Shown one piece after another: positions 23,947-35,301 of a stretch of DNA of 64,000 nt (position 1 is its first letter; each line of letters begins with the position of its first letter). The notes under the pieces were generated by a model that searched no databases, was not told the origin of the DNA, and saw only the letters and a list, made by a program, of their open reading frames with translations. Made by a program: the position numbers and the translations under genes. This DNA is from Gigaspora rosea (lineage: Eukaryota > Glomeromycota > Glomeromycetes > Diversisporales > Gigasporaceae), in NCBI GenBank assembly GCA_003550325.1, contig QKWP01000196.1, forward strand, positions 251,146 through 315,145, given 5' to 3'.

Positions 23947-25299
23947 CAGTGATCGGAAGTAAATCACCGGAAATTTCCAGATCTACCGGGAATTTCATAT
24001 ACGTATGATAATCTTTTTTTTAACGTACATACGTCTTTTTTCACTTGTGTTTTTTTTTTAACACACAATTTTAATTGTTTTTGATGATAAAAAAACCCTC
24101 CCGCCAAGAATTAAGCCTAGAACAACGAAGCCGTATTGCCGGCGCTTACCTGTGTGGTGTTAAACCACTTGACATTGCAAAAGTTTTTGATCTCCCGAAA
24201 TCAACGGTGTATGACACTGTTAAGCGATATGAAGAGACAGGCTCAGAGCATTCGAACAAACGCCCTGGTCGCCCCGAAGCTCTCTCTGCGCGTGACAAAC
24301 GCTCTTTAGTTCGTATTACAAAAAAAAATCGGAAGGAACCCTTGGCTGTCATCACTAACGAATTCAACGTCCAACATGATACGACGCTTACCACCAAAAC
24401 TATTCGAAAGTACCTCCACAATTTAGGTTGGAGAAACTGTGTCGCCTGTCGAAAACCTCTTTTAGACAAAAGAAAAGCACTGGAGCGAAAAAAATGGTGC
24501 CGTGAACATTTAAAATGGGTAAATGAATGGCAAATGGTTGTTTTTACGGACGAGTCAAGGTTTTGTCTTCACAAAGCAGATGGTCGTGAAAGAACTTGGC
24601 GTCGAGTTAATGAAAAATATCATAAAGATTGTATAAATACGACTATGAAGTTTGGTGGTGGTTCTGTAATGTTTTGGGGCTGTTTTTGTTGGTGGGGCGT
24701 TGGACCGTTAGTAAGAATTAAGGGTAATATGAATTCGGATAGTTATGTTGATATTCTTGCAAAATATTTTATTCCTTGGGCAAATTCTTTAATGGAAAAA
24801 CATCATGGTGAAATAAATTTAATTTTTCAACAAGATTTGGCTTCTATTCATACATCTACATATTCAGAATGGTGGATGAATTCGCATAATTTTAATATAT
24901 TAAATTGGGCACCGTATAGCCCTGATCTTAACCCGATTGAAAATCTTTGGGAACGTCTTGATTCTGCAGTTCGTAACAGAAAACCCATGCCTACAAAGTT
25001 AGAAGAATTAGTTAAAATTATAGAAGAGGAATGGTATAACTTATCAATTGAATATATTCGTTCACTTATCTGTAGTATGCCAAATCGAGTAAAGACAATA
25101 TATAAAGCCCGAGGATGGTACTGTAAATATTAAATAACCCAGGGTTTTTTTTTTTTAGGAATGTAAATATAAATATTTTATTTTATTTTATATAATTATT
25201 TTGTAATTATATAAAATATAATAAAATAAAAATCGTACGTAAAATTTGGCCTCTTATGTGTTACCTATAAAATTTCCGGTGATTTACTTCCGATCACTG
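23947..25299 (+). mobile_element. Complete Tc1/mariner transposon (1353 bp) with perfect 30-bp TIRs and TA target duplication
   Basis: Left end 23947-23976 (CAGTGATCGGAAGTAAATCA...) and right end 25270-25299 are exact reverse complements over 30 bases, flanked by TA at 23945-23946 and 25300-25301. A single intact transposase fills most of it. The 3' noncoding part contains an AT-rich inverted repeat (about 25165-25235). Perfect TIRs, a clean target duplication and an unbroken ORF argue for recent, possibly still competent, insertion. The target was the loop/arm of an older foldback element. Confidence 0.95.
24084..25133 (+). CDS. Tc1/mariner-family transposase, intact DD34E, 349 aa
   Basis: The ORF is uninterrupted between perfect terminal repeats. 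I start at the ATG at 24084, because the open frame upstream only offers TTG codons. Residues ~8-60 form a paired-like helix-turn-helix with a KSTVYDTVKRYEETG recognition segment, then a GRPE motif (62-65, the usual GRPR position) and a second HTH (~66-125). The catalytic triad is visible: Asp156 in VFTDESRF, Asp251 in FQQDLASIH, and Glu286 in WAPYSPDLNPIENLW, with 34 residues between the last two, which defines the Tc1 (DD34E) group. The second catalytic block reads QQDLASIHTS where the family usually has QQDNAPxHxS; the Asp itself is kept. The protein binds the element ends and performs cut-and-paste at TA. The first third of the gene is clearly more GC-rich than the last third. Confidence 0.95.
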   Translation: MIKKPSRQELSLEQRSRIAGAYLCGVKPLDIAKVFDLPKSTVYDTVKRYEETGSEHSNKRPGRPEALSARDKRSLVRITKKNRKEPLAVITNEFNVQHDTTLTTKTIRKYLHNLGWRNCVACRKPLLDKRKALERKKWCREHLKWVNEWQMVVFTDESRFCLHKADGRERTWRRVNEKYHKDCINTTMKFGGGSVMFWGCFCWWGVGPLVRIKGNMNSDSYVDILAKYFIPWANSLMEKHHGEINLIFQQDLASIHTSTYSEWWMNSHNFNILNWAPYSPDLNPIENLWERLDSAVRNRKPMPTKLEELVKIIEEEWYNLSIEYIRSLICSMPNRVKTIYKARGWYCKY

Positions 25300-25689
25300 T
25301 AGTCTACCAATCAGTTTTCGACGATATCTTGCTATCTACCAGGCCGATTTGGATGATCTAACCACCATTAGATACATCTCAACGAGCTCTACAACTTTCA
25401 ATTAGTGGACATGTATTGTTAACTTAGTAAGAAAAAAAATTATAGATAGTAGCACGCTACATTTCGCCTATTCTAGGCGGATTATCAATTAAATTTACAC
25501 AAAAGTTGAACGATCTTGGGATCCTGTGATTGGATTTTGATGGGTTTGGGCTTGTTATAATCGTCTCACTAAGATGAACATTTTGGCTATTAAATCATCC
25601 AAAACAGACTAGTAGATCAAAAGTTATTCAGTTTTTAATATATATATAAATATATATTATTAAATTTTAACTAATCAAATGCTTAGAAA

Positions 25690-25760
25690 AATTATCAGGT
25701 GGGGGTAGGGGGGTCAGCTACTTAGTGAAACCCTAATCAGGTCATTTCTGCCGCTCCCCT
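25690..25760. repeat. Degenerate Harbinger-like MITE remnant
   Basis: TTATCAGGTGGGGGTAGGGG to GCCGCTCCCCTAA resembles a shrunken copy of the 20.2/21.4-kb MITEs. No further feature up to 25860. Confidence 0.4.
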
Positions 25761-26776
25761 AATTATATATCATAGCTACATATAAAAATTAAAATTATAT
25801 CAAATAAATTGATAATAACAGTTATAGGACATGTTCTCTTATAATAGGTTTGTAATAAAAATTAGGGTACTGCTATTTACACCATGGTTTTTGCTATTTG
25901 CACTATAGATTTGTGTAACATTAGATTATTAATTAACTTTTTCTATTTGCACCATAGTATAGTTACATGAACATTTGAAAATTTCTTATTTTGCACCTCT
26001 ATATGTTGTTAATCTACAAAAAAAATGAGTTTTTATTGGTGCAACATTAAAATAGTCTGAGGTTAACTTATATAAAAATTGTAAAAATCTTATTCTGCAC
26101 CTCTAGGGATGTTAATGGTGTATAATACTCCAGAGTAACTTAGGAGTATAAGCCACTTTATACTAGTATGATTTAGGCATCACTTTATTCTGGCTTATTA
26201 AAATATACCTAAAAGAAGTAAATCACTCTAGAGTAATACTATTACCGTAATATAAAATAGTTTATACTCTGGAGCCACTATTATATCAACTATAAAATAG
26301 TTTATATACTGGAGTAACTATTATATTAATATAAAATCCTATTATAAATATATAAATTTACTCTGGATTATATACTGGATTATACTTTGGGTTATACTTC
26401 AGAGTATGCCCAACTTATATATTTGGCTTATAATAGATTAATACTTCTGTGTTTAATTATAAAGTTTGCTCTAAGATGGTGTACTCTAGTGTAGTGTAGT
26501 TTTGGGTATTACTCTAGTAGAGTACGCTCCATATACTCTGGAGCATTCTATTAACATGCCTATACACCCTATATGTTGTTAATTTACAAAAAAAGGCGAG
26601 TTTATTGGTGCAACATGAAAGTAGCCCAAGGTTACACAATTGTAAATTTTGGCCCGCATTATGTTAAGGCCTTAAGAAATTAGGGTAAGGGTTGGCCTGC
26701 ATTATAAAATTAGGGTTAGGGTTGGCCTGCATTATAAAATTAGGATTAGGGTTGGCCCATATTATAAAATTAGGTT

Positions 26777-27495
26777 AGCAAGCCTATAGATGCTAGTGAA
26801 ATTAAACCATTTCACCAGATAAAATGGTAAAATAGTTTCATCAGAATTACACCAAAATTTTATTTTGATGAATTGGTGAAATTGATGAAATTGGTAAAAT
26901 TGGTGAATTAGTGAATTGTTGAACTTGTGAAATGATGAATTGAATTGATAAAACGGTGAATTGGTGAAATGGTGAAATGGTAAATTGGTGAAACAGTGAA
27001 TTGGCGAAATGGTGAATTGGTGAATTTGCTTAGTTCTATAAACAGTTAATAGTTCTGACCTCAAAGTGTGCCTTTAAAAACATAAAATGTAAAAACTTGA
27101 ACAAAAACCTAACCGAATTCCAGGCTGAAATAATTAGGGTGGTGACAGATATTATGTAATATTTTAGAGGGGAGGGGGGGTCTCTAAAATCTTACGTTAA
27201 ATATAGAATTTCATATTAGCCAATCAAATTTCTCTTATGTAGGGGGGAGGGGGTAGGGGTATAGTAAAATTATATTACGTAATATATGTCACCACCCTTA
27301 CAGATCTAGAAATTCACCATTTCATCATTCCGCTATTTCACCATTCCACCAATTCACCAATTCACCAATTTACCAATTACACTAATTACACTAATTCACC
27401 AGTTATACCAGTTTTACCATTACCAATTGGTGATTGGTGAAATGGTAAAATCATTTCACCACACTGATTTAATTTCACTAGCATCTATAAGCAAG
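26777..27495. repeat. Inverted minisatellite pair (GGTGAATTGGTGAAATGGTG) inside the 25.9-28.5 kb element
   Basis: AAGCCTATAGATGCTAGTGA (26777) is inverted at 27466-27495. The plus-sense TTGGTGAAATGGTGAA array (26870-27025) faces an inverse TTCACCATTTCACCAA array (27310-27440). The 100-codon ORF on the minus strand at 26762-27064 is this satellite translated. Confidence 0.75.
27137..27297. mobile_element. 161-bp MITE, GGGTGGTGACA ends, TTA duplication (Harbinger-like)
   Basis: GGGTGGTGACAGATATTATG and its inverse are flanked by TTA at 27134-27136 and 27298-27300. It sits between the two halves of the inverted minisatellite. Confidence 0.83.
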
Positions 27496-27716
27496 CCTAC
27501 TAAAATATACTAACAAGTTTCAAGATTACACAACAATTGCAAAAATCTTATCCTGCATCTCTATATGTCATTAATCTACAAAAAAGGCAAGTTTTTATTG
27601 GTACAACATAAAAATAGCCCAAGATTACACAAAATTGTAAAATTTTGGCCTGCATTATATTAAGGTCTTAAGAAATTAGAGTAAGAGCTGGCTCGCATTA
27701 TAAAATTAAGATTAGG

Positions 27717-28193
27717 GTGCTGACATATGGGCACAGGCAATAGAAATAGCCCATTTTTACATATATTTTATTTTGAGATAATTGAGTTTAATCATTTGTT
27801 TTGATGTTTGGACTGATCCGGGATTAATCAAATTTCATGATTTTGATTGGTTAAATGTAACATGTGACTATCGGGTAATATTGTGATGTGTTGGCTCTAT
27901 GCAGCCTCATGTAATTTTTTTTCACATTATCTTGATTTTTTATTATACAAATCGACTTTCATTTTTAATTAAAAAATGTCAATCATGTTAAAATTAATAA
28001 AAACTCGATTTCAAAAAATTTGTAAAAATGCGCTGTTTTTATTGCCTGTGCCTCATATATTATGTAATATCTTTTTATCAAGAGGACCCCTTTCCCCCCT
28101 ATATTATATATAAAGTATATATATAATATATTAATATTTAGCTACCTCTTCTTCCCCTAAGATATTACATAATATCTGTTAGTGCCTTTAGGG
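27717..28193. mobile_element. Second GGTG(C/G)TGACA MITE, split by a GGGCACAGGCAATA element
   Basis: Outer ends GGGTGCTGACATAT and inverse AGATATTACATAATATC...AGTGCC match 27137-27297. An inner inverted repeat, GGGCACAGGCAATAGAAATA (27729) to TTTTTATTGCCTGTGCC (28052), interrupts it within the ATATTATG sequence. Confidence 0.6.
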
Positions 28194-28552
28194 TTGGCCC
28201 ACATTATAAAATCAGATTATCAGGTCTACTAGAATATTATAACCAGTTCCAAGATTATACGAAAATTGCGAAAATCTTATCCTGCACCCTACTTGTTGTT
28301 AATTTACAAAAAAAGATGAGTTTTTATTGGTGCAATATTAAAAAAGTTTAATATTATACAAAAATTGCGAAAAAATTTTTTATAGTTGTTAATTTAAAAA
28401 AAAGGTGTTTTTATTGGTACAACATACCGGTATATTACTATGGTGCAAATAGAAAAAGTTGATTAATGATCTAATATTACACGAAATCTATGGTGCAAAT
28501 CGCAAAAACCATAGTGTAAATAGCAGTACTCTAAAAATTATAATAAAAACAT

Positions 28553-29032
28553 ATAAATTTACTATAAACTTTGGGCTAAAAATCCTTCTCGGCTTAACTA
28601 AATAACTTAAAATTAAATTTTACAAATATATAAAACAAGAAAAAAAGAAAAATTTGAGCTTAAAAACCATATTGAAATTTTGTCAATTTTGCACTTTTTC
28701 AAAATGTAACTACGCCAAAAACAAAAATTTACTAATTTTAAATTAGCAATTATATATAAAATTGTGCTCTGAACAACTTTACTTAGGCAACCAAAAAAGG
28801 TTACTTTGTAAGAAAAATGGGTTTGCTATGTGCTAAAGTTAAAGAGCACAATTTTACACATAATTGCTAATTTAAAATTAGTAAATTTTTGTTTTTGGTA
28901 AAATTTCAATACAGTTTTTAAGCTCAAATTTTTCTTCTTTTCTTGTTTTATATGTTGTAAAATTTTATTTTAGGTTAATTAGTTAAGCCAAGAAGGATTT
29001 TTAGTTTAAAGTTTATAGTAAATTCATATATT
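28553..29032. repeat. Large palindrome, arms ~200 bp
   Basis: ATTTACTATAAACTTTGGGC (28557) through TTGTGCTCTGAACAACTTTA (28785) is inverted from about 28840 to 29032. The words AACAACTTTACTTAGG also occur in the 43.25-kb inverted repeat and at 34.34 kb. Confidence 0.75.
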
Positions 29033-29059
29033 TTTATTATAATTTTTAGAATTTTAAAA

Positions 29060-30515
29060 AATGGTGCACCTGCATCACAGTGTATCCCAGATCACAGGAT
29101 CGATAGCCCACTTCGGATCACAAGATCAATGCAACAGTAATAGTACAATTTTTTTCATTTAATTATTAAAAATTTTACTTATGCAAAAATTATATTTTAA
29201 GAATTACGATTTATATTGATTAATAGATGATCAATTCATTACACTTGTATGGCATTATACAACTATTATATTATATTACAAATCGCATCAATTACCTGAT
29301 CGCGATTACTAATAAAACTACTTTAATATACTCTACTCTAACCCTAACCTAACTAATAACAAAACAAAGAAAACACTCAATCCTAACTAATAACAATAAA
29401 GGTGAAATCCAAGATACCTTAACGATGGAATCCAAGATTCCTCAAACATTAATATCACTGATTATAGCAACCACCAATGATAACAACGATATCAATGAAG
29501 AAAGTATTTTCTCTACTCTAGTAAACGACGAGTGCAACAACAAAATCAGTTTATTTCACCATTATAATAATGATGACATCAACAAAGCGAAAATTGCATG
29601 AAAGCAGAAACGGCATCAAAAGTGGAAAATGAAAATCGCTAGAAAAAAAATAAGCATTTTCATCACCAAAAAAACGAAAACAACAACTGAAACTGGAAGA
29701 AACTCTAGACGAAGAGTACAAGCGAAAAATGAAAAGTAGACAAACGAAAACTATCAGAAAAAGAAATAAGCATTACTTAAACATGTTTCACAACCAGAAA
29801 AACAAGAACAAGTAATATACCCACACGAAAAAGAAGCCTAGTCATAGGCAAAAGCGAAAAACGAAATCATCTGGAATAAAAAAATAGGTATTAAAAAAGT
29901 TGACAAACAAAAATCACCAGAAAGAAGAAATAAACACGTTACTTGAACATATATCACAACTAAGCAACAAAACAACAAGCAAGTACAATATACCCACCCA
30001 AAACAAAAAATCTAACCCTTGACAAAGTGGAATCGAACACCTGGAATCCGTAAAAAATGAAAAAAATATACACGTTACTTAAATGTGTTGTTTTGCAGCC
30101 AGGCAAACAAACTAAAAACAAGAACAATATACCCATCTAAAGCCAAACTTCGAACTAATTGTAGAGGAAGAAATGGGCGTTAGAAAAGTGAACAAATGAA
30201 ATCATTGGAAAAACAAAATAGGTGCATTACTTGAACGCATTTCACTATGAGCAAACAAAACAACAGGCAAGTAAATAGTACCTACCAAAAATCGGAAGTA
30301 TAATTCAAATAAAGTTGATAAACGAAAAACCACCTGAGAAAAAGAAATCAGCATTGTGTTAGTCAAATGCATTTCACAGTCAGGAAAATAGTACACATCC
30401 AAAATTAAAAAAAAAAATAGCAGCAATTATCAATGATGATCACTGATTATATACCCTATGACTGGGGCGGTCGACCCCATGATCCGGGGTGCACCATGGT
30501 GCACAGTGCACCAAA
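29060..30515. repeat. GTGCACC-bounded repetitive region with five ~140-bp tandem units
   Basis: ATGGTGCACCTGCATCACAG at the left and CCGGGGTGCACCATGGTGCA at the right resemble inverted ends. Between 29770 and 30400 a unit containing GTTACTTGAACATAT...CAACAAGCAAGTACAATATACC recurs five times at 131-165-base spacing. A-rich; no convincing gene. TAACCCTAACCTAAC occurs at about 29338. Confidence 0.55.
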
Positions 30516-31074
30516 ATATAAATTTCTAATTTTTATTATAAACTTATTTCAAAGGAACATGTCCTATGACTGATAATGATCTAAATAAAGTTGTTTGGGA
30601 TACAAAATTGCATATATTCTAAAATTTTAAAATAATTTGAATAAAGTTTTATTAATACATTTTTATAATTTCAATAATTTCATATAAGTTAAAAAATTTT
30701 TAATTTTTTTAATTTTTTTTATTTAAGCATAACCTATAAAAGTATAATAATAAAATATTATTTAAATTATTTCAAAATTTTACAATATTGTAATTTGGTC
30801 TTCTAAATAATTATATAGAAAATTTGCAGAATTGTTTATTTATTTTGACATACCATAAAATTTATATTGTATGGATTACAAGTGTGTTAGTCAATTGACA
30901 TGTTGAGATCCAATCAAATTTGAATGGATTACAGGTGTATTAGTCAATTGATGTATTTGAGATCTAATCAAATTCAATTAAAGGTACATATAACATACAG
31001 ATTGCAACTAACTTTTCAAGATACGTAACTTCGAGTACTATGCTCTTATTATTGTTATTTTTAATATATATACG
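30516..31074. other. AT-rich DNA with a 60-bp direct repeat
   Basis: AATGGATTACAGGTGTATTA (30932) repeats a similar word at 30869, each followed by GTCAATTGA. No gene. Confidence 0.4.
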
Positions 31075-31076
31075 TA

Positions 31077-31258
31077 TGGTACAAGAAGTCTAAAAACTAC
31101 AATTACTTCTTATAGAGACAAAATATAAACAGTGAAATTAAAAACTGTATTCTAGGTATAAGATTATACCAAGCAAATAATCAAATAGCATATTAAAATT
31201 TACTGTTTATATTTTGTCTTTATAAGGAGTGATTGTAGTTTTTAGACTTCTCACACCA
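31077..31258. mobile_element. MITE with ~57-bp TIRs, TATGGT...ACCATA
   Basis: AGAAGTCTAAAAACTACAAT (31086) and its inverse (ending 31251) are nearly identical for 57 bases, with TATGGT/ACCATA outside and TA on both flanks. The centre is a short TATAAGATTATACC hairpin. Confidence 0.78.
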
Positions 31259-31679
31259 TATTTACAAACTTGCTCAATTTTAGAAATAACCAACAAGATG
31301 TATATAGATCATATTATTAATAATAATTGATTTATTCTTTGTATTATACTTGAGTTTTAAATAGGATCAAATACACCAAGTCCTATATAGCTAAAAGTAA
31401 AAAGGCATTTGTATTGTATTTGAAGAACAATTTTTAAAATCTGCTACAATGAAGTATAGACACCAAAGATAGAAGAACTAAAAGTGACAGTACTATTAGG
31501 CAAGACAATCAAAATAGATTCTAATAGTATTTGAAATTTGCTAAAGGTATGGACTACAAAAATAAAATATGTTATTTAGCTTGTAACAGGGTATTATGAA
31601 TCAGCAAATAATTTATTAATGCTATAGATTATATTTATAAGAAACCAAATTAAAAAAGGTGAGTTAGCAACTGAATAAT

Positions 31680-31930
31680 ATATAGTTATTGGATGTGAAG
31701 CATCCAATAATGGGAGTTATTTGTAAAATAACTGGCTGTAAAATTTAATGTGACAGCTTCTGGGCCCTAAAGGGGCCCAGAAATGGAACATTCAATTTTA
31801 TTGTCAGATAAACAAGTTATTGGTGCTTGGCATTCAATAACGGTATTATCCGGCAGCTTACGACGACCAGATTGCCAAATAACTTGGTTATTTGGCAATC
31901 TGATCATAGTAAGATGACGAATAATTAGCA
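31680..31930. repeat. Cluster of five short perfect hairpins
   Basis: Within 250 bases: TTATTGGATG / CATCCAATAA (31686-31710), AGTTATTT / AAATAACT, TTCTGGGCCC / GGGCCCAGAA (about 31757-31781), GTTATTG / CAATAAC, and CAGATTGCCAAATAAC / GTTATTTGGCAATCTG (31869-31903, 16-bp stem). An 80-codon ORF on the minus strand crosses the cluster but has no family features. Confidence 0.7.
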
Positions 31931-32136
31931 TTATTTGGTTAGCAGATAGAATAGATGTTAGTGTTTTTGTTAAATAGACACTATCTATATGTTCAACATG
32001 TATATGCATTTGACAACAATAAAATTTTTAAAATAAAAATTTTTCTTACTATAAATAGGTTTTTTTTTAAAAAAGTTTATTAAAATTTATTAAAAAAAAA
32101 GAAAAATTGTGAATGTGTTACCAAACTAAAGCATAT

Positions 32137-32792
32137 AATCTATCCCTTAATTTGTTATGCAGGCATATTTGCCTGCGAAAATTTAAAATTTTAAATTTTT
32201 TAAATAAAACCTTAAATATTAATTTTAGCTATATACTTTCTAAGTAAAAAATATAATATTAGTTCTGTTTTATTAACTTTATTATAAAATTTTTTTAAAA
32301 TTATTAAAAAACTTTGGTGTAATAAAAGTTTAAAGTTTTTGTTTTGGAACTTTTACTATAGAATTTTTTTTTTAGGTTTTCTCAAATTTTATATGTTCCC
32401 ATCTATAAAAAAAATTTTCACTTCTAATACAAGTTCTAATTTTTACAAGTAAATTATTTAAAGTCAAATAATGAAAGTTGTTATCCTTTATATAAACTAC
32501 AAAGTTGTATAAGAAACTATATTTTTAAAACCAATATTTAAAGAATTCGCCAAGATATTTTTTGTTAAAAAATTTCTTTAAAATTTAATATTTTCAGCTT
32601 ATAAGCAACATAAACTTTTTGTCTTATAATATAAGTTTAAATAATTCAAAAATATAATCCTTGTTCTTAAATATTATAATACCAAATTTTATTTAAATGT
32701 TTTAAATGATTTAAAAACTAGATCAGAGGTATATTTATAGTAATTATACAGGCAAATTTGCCTGCGAACCTCTACAAAGTAAGGGATAGATT
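32137..32792 (+). mobile_element. ~650-bp element with CAGGCAAATTTGCCTG palindromes near both ends, copy 1
   Basis: Outer TIRs ATCTATCCCTTA / TAAGGGATAGAT, then a perfect 16-base palindrome CAGGCAAATTTGCCTG (32749-32764) and its one-mismatch twin (32160-32175). The internal ~570 bases are AT-rich and non-coding. An inverted, nearly collinear copy lies at 52166-52812. Confidence 0.82.
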
Positions 32793-33718
32793 TTTTTTTA
32801 ATAAATCTATATATATCAGTTCCAATATCAAATGCCTTCTTATTTTTACAACAATAAATTAATCATATTTATTTTAAGGGTATAACCCATCTTATTAGAT
32901 GTTTGAAATTTATTTAAATTCTTTTTGATTTCAAATATGTCTTGATAAAAGATAACAAAGTAAAACATTTCCATTTCAGCAGATTTTAAAAGATATAAGA
33001 ATGCTTTATGTATCTTTTTTGATTACAATACCAATTTTACCATCTCTTGTCTTAGTGGTTTTTTAAAATAAATAAATAAATCGCTTAAACTCTTTTAATA
33101 TATAAGCAACAAAAATTAAACCAGTATTTTAAATATAATATTGAATTAATATCATTCACTCCTTTTCTATACTTAATACTATTACTCATGATATTCCATC
33201 TTTTAATATGCACTTTCAAATTTAGATAAAAAAAAGAAACCATTGAACTAAATTTCTTTTCATTCTCACTATTAAGTAAAATAAAAAATAAATAAGTTGT
33301 TACAAATCAAACATGAAAGCAGCTCTATAATAGTAGCAATAATCAAGATCTGGTAAAATCAGTACATACTATATGGCAGTTTTTTTTCTAACTGTTCAAG
33401 CATTATATAGTACGAATAAATAATATTTTAACAATTAAATTTTACGCAAATTATTGTTTGAATTATTCTTAAATTGTTACTATAACAAATAAAAGCCTAA
33501 ATTAATAAAAGTACAAAGTATTAAACAAATTAACATTATAGTAGCTACTATAATTGCTCTTATACATACAATTACCAAAAGATACAATTGGTTTCAGGGC
33601 CAGACAATTGGTTTGACGCATATTTTATATATAAAATTTTATTTAAATTGATTTTTATTTATTTTTTTTGGGATCAAAAATGATCAGCTGATAATTAGTT
33701 ACTTATAAATTTAGGGCT
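32793..33718. other. AT-rich DNA, nothing recognised
   Basis: No gene; one ACAATTGGTTT direct repeat at about 33575-33615. Confidence 0.4.
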
Positions 33719-34742
33719 TTAAGGGTAGGATATCAATATTTCCATTTTTATATAAAATAGATTGTAGATCAACTTTGTATAACCATATTATATGATTTAT
33801 ATATAAACATCATATGATTCAACCAATGAGGATTATCAAATTTTTGTGTAATCCAAAAAAAACATATAGTGATCTCAGAAAATTTAATTCTATATGAAGC
33901 TTATTTTTTTTAAAAAGATGCATTTTTTACAACTTCACTATTATAAACAAGCTACTTTAAACTATATATTATATAAATATGGTAAAAATTGACTCAGATA
34001 ATAAAAAGTTTTATTAGAAGCATTCTAGTTTTAGATAAATCTACTAACCTAACCCTAACCCTAAAAACTAATAAGTAAACCTTCTTTGGCTCCTAATTGA
34101 AAGTTGTAGAGCACATCTTTTTGATTCTAATGGTAGTTAAATCATAAAAATCGGCCCAGTAGATCCCAAGATACTTGGAATCAAATAAAAGAATATAAAG
34201 ATCTGCAAATTCACTATTACACAAACTGTTCATTTTCTTTACATATGTTTTAAAAGTTTTTATTATAGTGAAAAATTTTACTAAAAAATTAATAAAACTT
34301 ATTTTAAAAAACTAGTATTTTTGAACCAAAAAACAACTTTACTTAAGAGCCCAAAGTCAATTGTGATAATAAAATTCTGCATAAATTACGATTTTTCATT
34401 TGATAGTTTTCTATAGTGCTTCGTGTAATAGTGAATTTGTCGTTTTTTTTTTTAATTCCATGTAATTTGGGATCTACTGGTCCGATTTTAATGATTAAAC
34501 TACCATTAGAATCAAAAAAATGAGCTCTACAACTTTCAATTTAAAGCCAAAGGAGGCTTATTTATTAGTTTTTAGGGTTAGGGTCTGGGTTAAAGTTAGA
34601 GTTAGATTTAGATTTATCTAAAAATAAAAAATCTTGTGTAACTATTGTGGAAATAGCAACTCCCTATTTTTATTTACTAGATAAAAATTCAATTTACCAT
34701 GTAGATCATATGAAAAATGATTTATGTACATCCTAATCTTAA
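33719..34742. mobile_element. TTAAGGGTAG-ended element carrying a large internal foldback
   Basis: Ends TTAAGGGTAGGATATC and inverse of ATGTACATCCTAATCTTAA. The first 300 bases align with 62363-62650. From about 34022 to 34630 lies a palindrome with AACCCTAACCCTAAAAACTA arm ends, the core at 34098-34174 and its inverse at 34466-34540. Non-coding. Confidence 0.75.
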
Positions 34743-35016
34743 AAAGGTCCAATTCTATAAATCTGCCCATAAATATTACTTAGAGCATTATTATCGATTT
34801 ACTTTATTATAATTTTAAGTTTTATATATAGCATTATAATTGATTATTTAAAAAAACAAAATTTAATTTATTAAAACTTCTATATAATCACAATTTTTTT
34901 TAATATAATTTTATTATAATTGTGATTATATAGAATTTCTTTTATATTTTTTTTGTATCCTGATGATGTGACTATATAGAGGTTTAACTGTAATTAATTT
35001 TGTATTGCCTTATATA

Positions 35017-35294
35017 GGGAACGTCTAAAGCAGAGTAGATTCTTATAATATATATTTTAGCAAATTAACTTTAGGGTTAGGGTCATTATAGATTAAAGTT
35101 AGGTAGGTTTTTAGGTAGTTATATATAAGCAAAATTGCTTTCCCGACATTTTAATTAATCCATCAAGGTAGGTTTAGACTACCGTTTTTTGTATTTTCAT
35201 GTTTTTTCGCTTTCTGCTTCGCTGAAGATCATCAAATTTCTATAATTTGATTGGTCACATGTCACGTGATTATGCTCCGCTTTAAACGACCCCC
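35017..35294 (+). mobile_element. 278-bp element, GGG(A/G)(A/T)CGT(C/T)TAAAGC ends, 7-bp TTATATA duplication
   Basis: GGGAACGTCTAAAGCAGAGT and the inverse of GCTCCGCTTTAAACGACCCC are TIRs. TTATATA occurs at 35010-35016 and 35295-35301. The interior contains TTTAGGGTTAGGGTC. Copies at 50198-50480 and 50735-51018. Confidence 0.78.
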
Positions 35295-35301
35295 TTATAT
35301 A

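Larger units (their letters stand above)
23347..25468. mobile_element. TA-flanked foldback element (GGCGAAATG TIR), outer copy, interrupted twice
   Basis: The left end GGCGAAATGTGG (23347) and right end CTACATTTCGCC (25468) are flanked by TA. Arms carry the shared core (23413-23490 plus strand, 25324-25402 minus strand). The original loop was apparently a short hairpin around TGACAGAAAT / ATTTCTGTCA. A second copy of the same family (23533-23904) and the Tc1 element (23947-25299) were inserted later into it. No coding capacity of its own. Confidence 0.8.
22660..25640. mobile_element. Older inverted-repeat element enclosing the foldback/Tc1 nest
   Basis: The left arm (about 22660-22770, with a second degenerate block at 23135-23280) carries the words AATAACTTTTGAT and AATCACAGGATC. 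The right arm (about 25500-25640) carries the reverse complements GATCCTGTGATTGGATTTTG and AAAAGTTATTCAG. The inner region includes another short inverted repeat near 22860-23060. Ends are diffuse, so the boundaries are approximate. Confidence 0.55.
25865..28531. mobile_element. 2.67-kb element with ~100-bp TIRs and nested insertions
   Basis: The left end GGGTACTGCTATTTACACCA and the inverse of the right end (GCAGTACTC at 28531) match for about 100 bases, including TTTTTGC(T/G)ATTTGCACTATAG and AACTTTTTCTATTTGCACCA. Inside, a ~55-bp block (GTTGTTAATCTACAAAAAAA...TTTTTATTGGTGCAACAT) recurs about five times (26008, 26575, 27570, 28300, 28385). AGGGTTAGGGTTGGCCTGCA units lie at 26665-26770. No transposase ORF; non-autonomous. 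Confidence 0.75.

Noticed and set aside
24146..24469. 107-codon minus-strand ORF
   Set aside because: Antisense shadow of the Tc1 transposase.
26762..27064. 100-codon minus-strand ORF rich in His/Phe/Gln
   Set aside because: Translation of the GGTGAAATGGTGAATT minisatellite.
31767..32009. 80-codon minus-strand ORF
   Set aside because: Runs through the hairpin cluster, where the stems dictate the sequence; no domain features.
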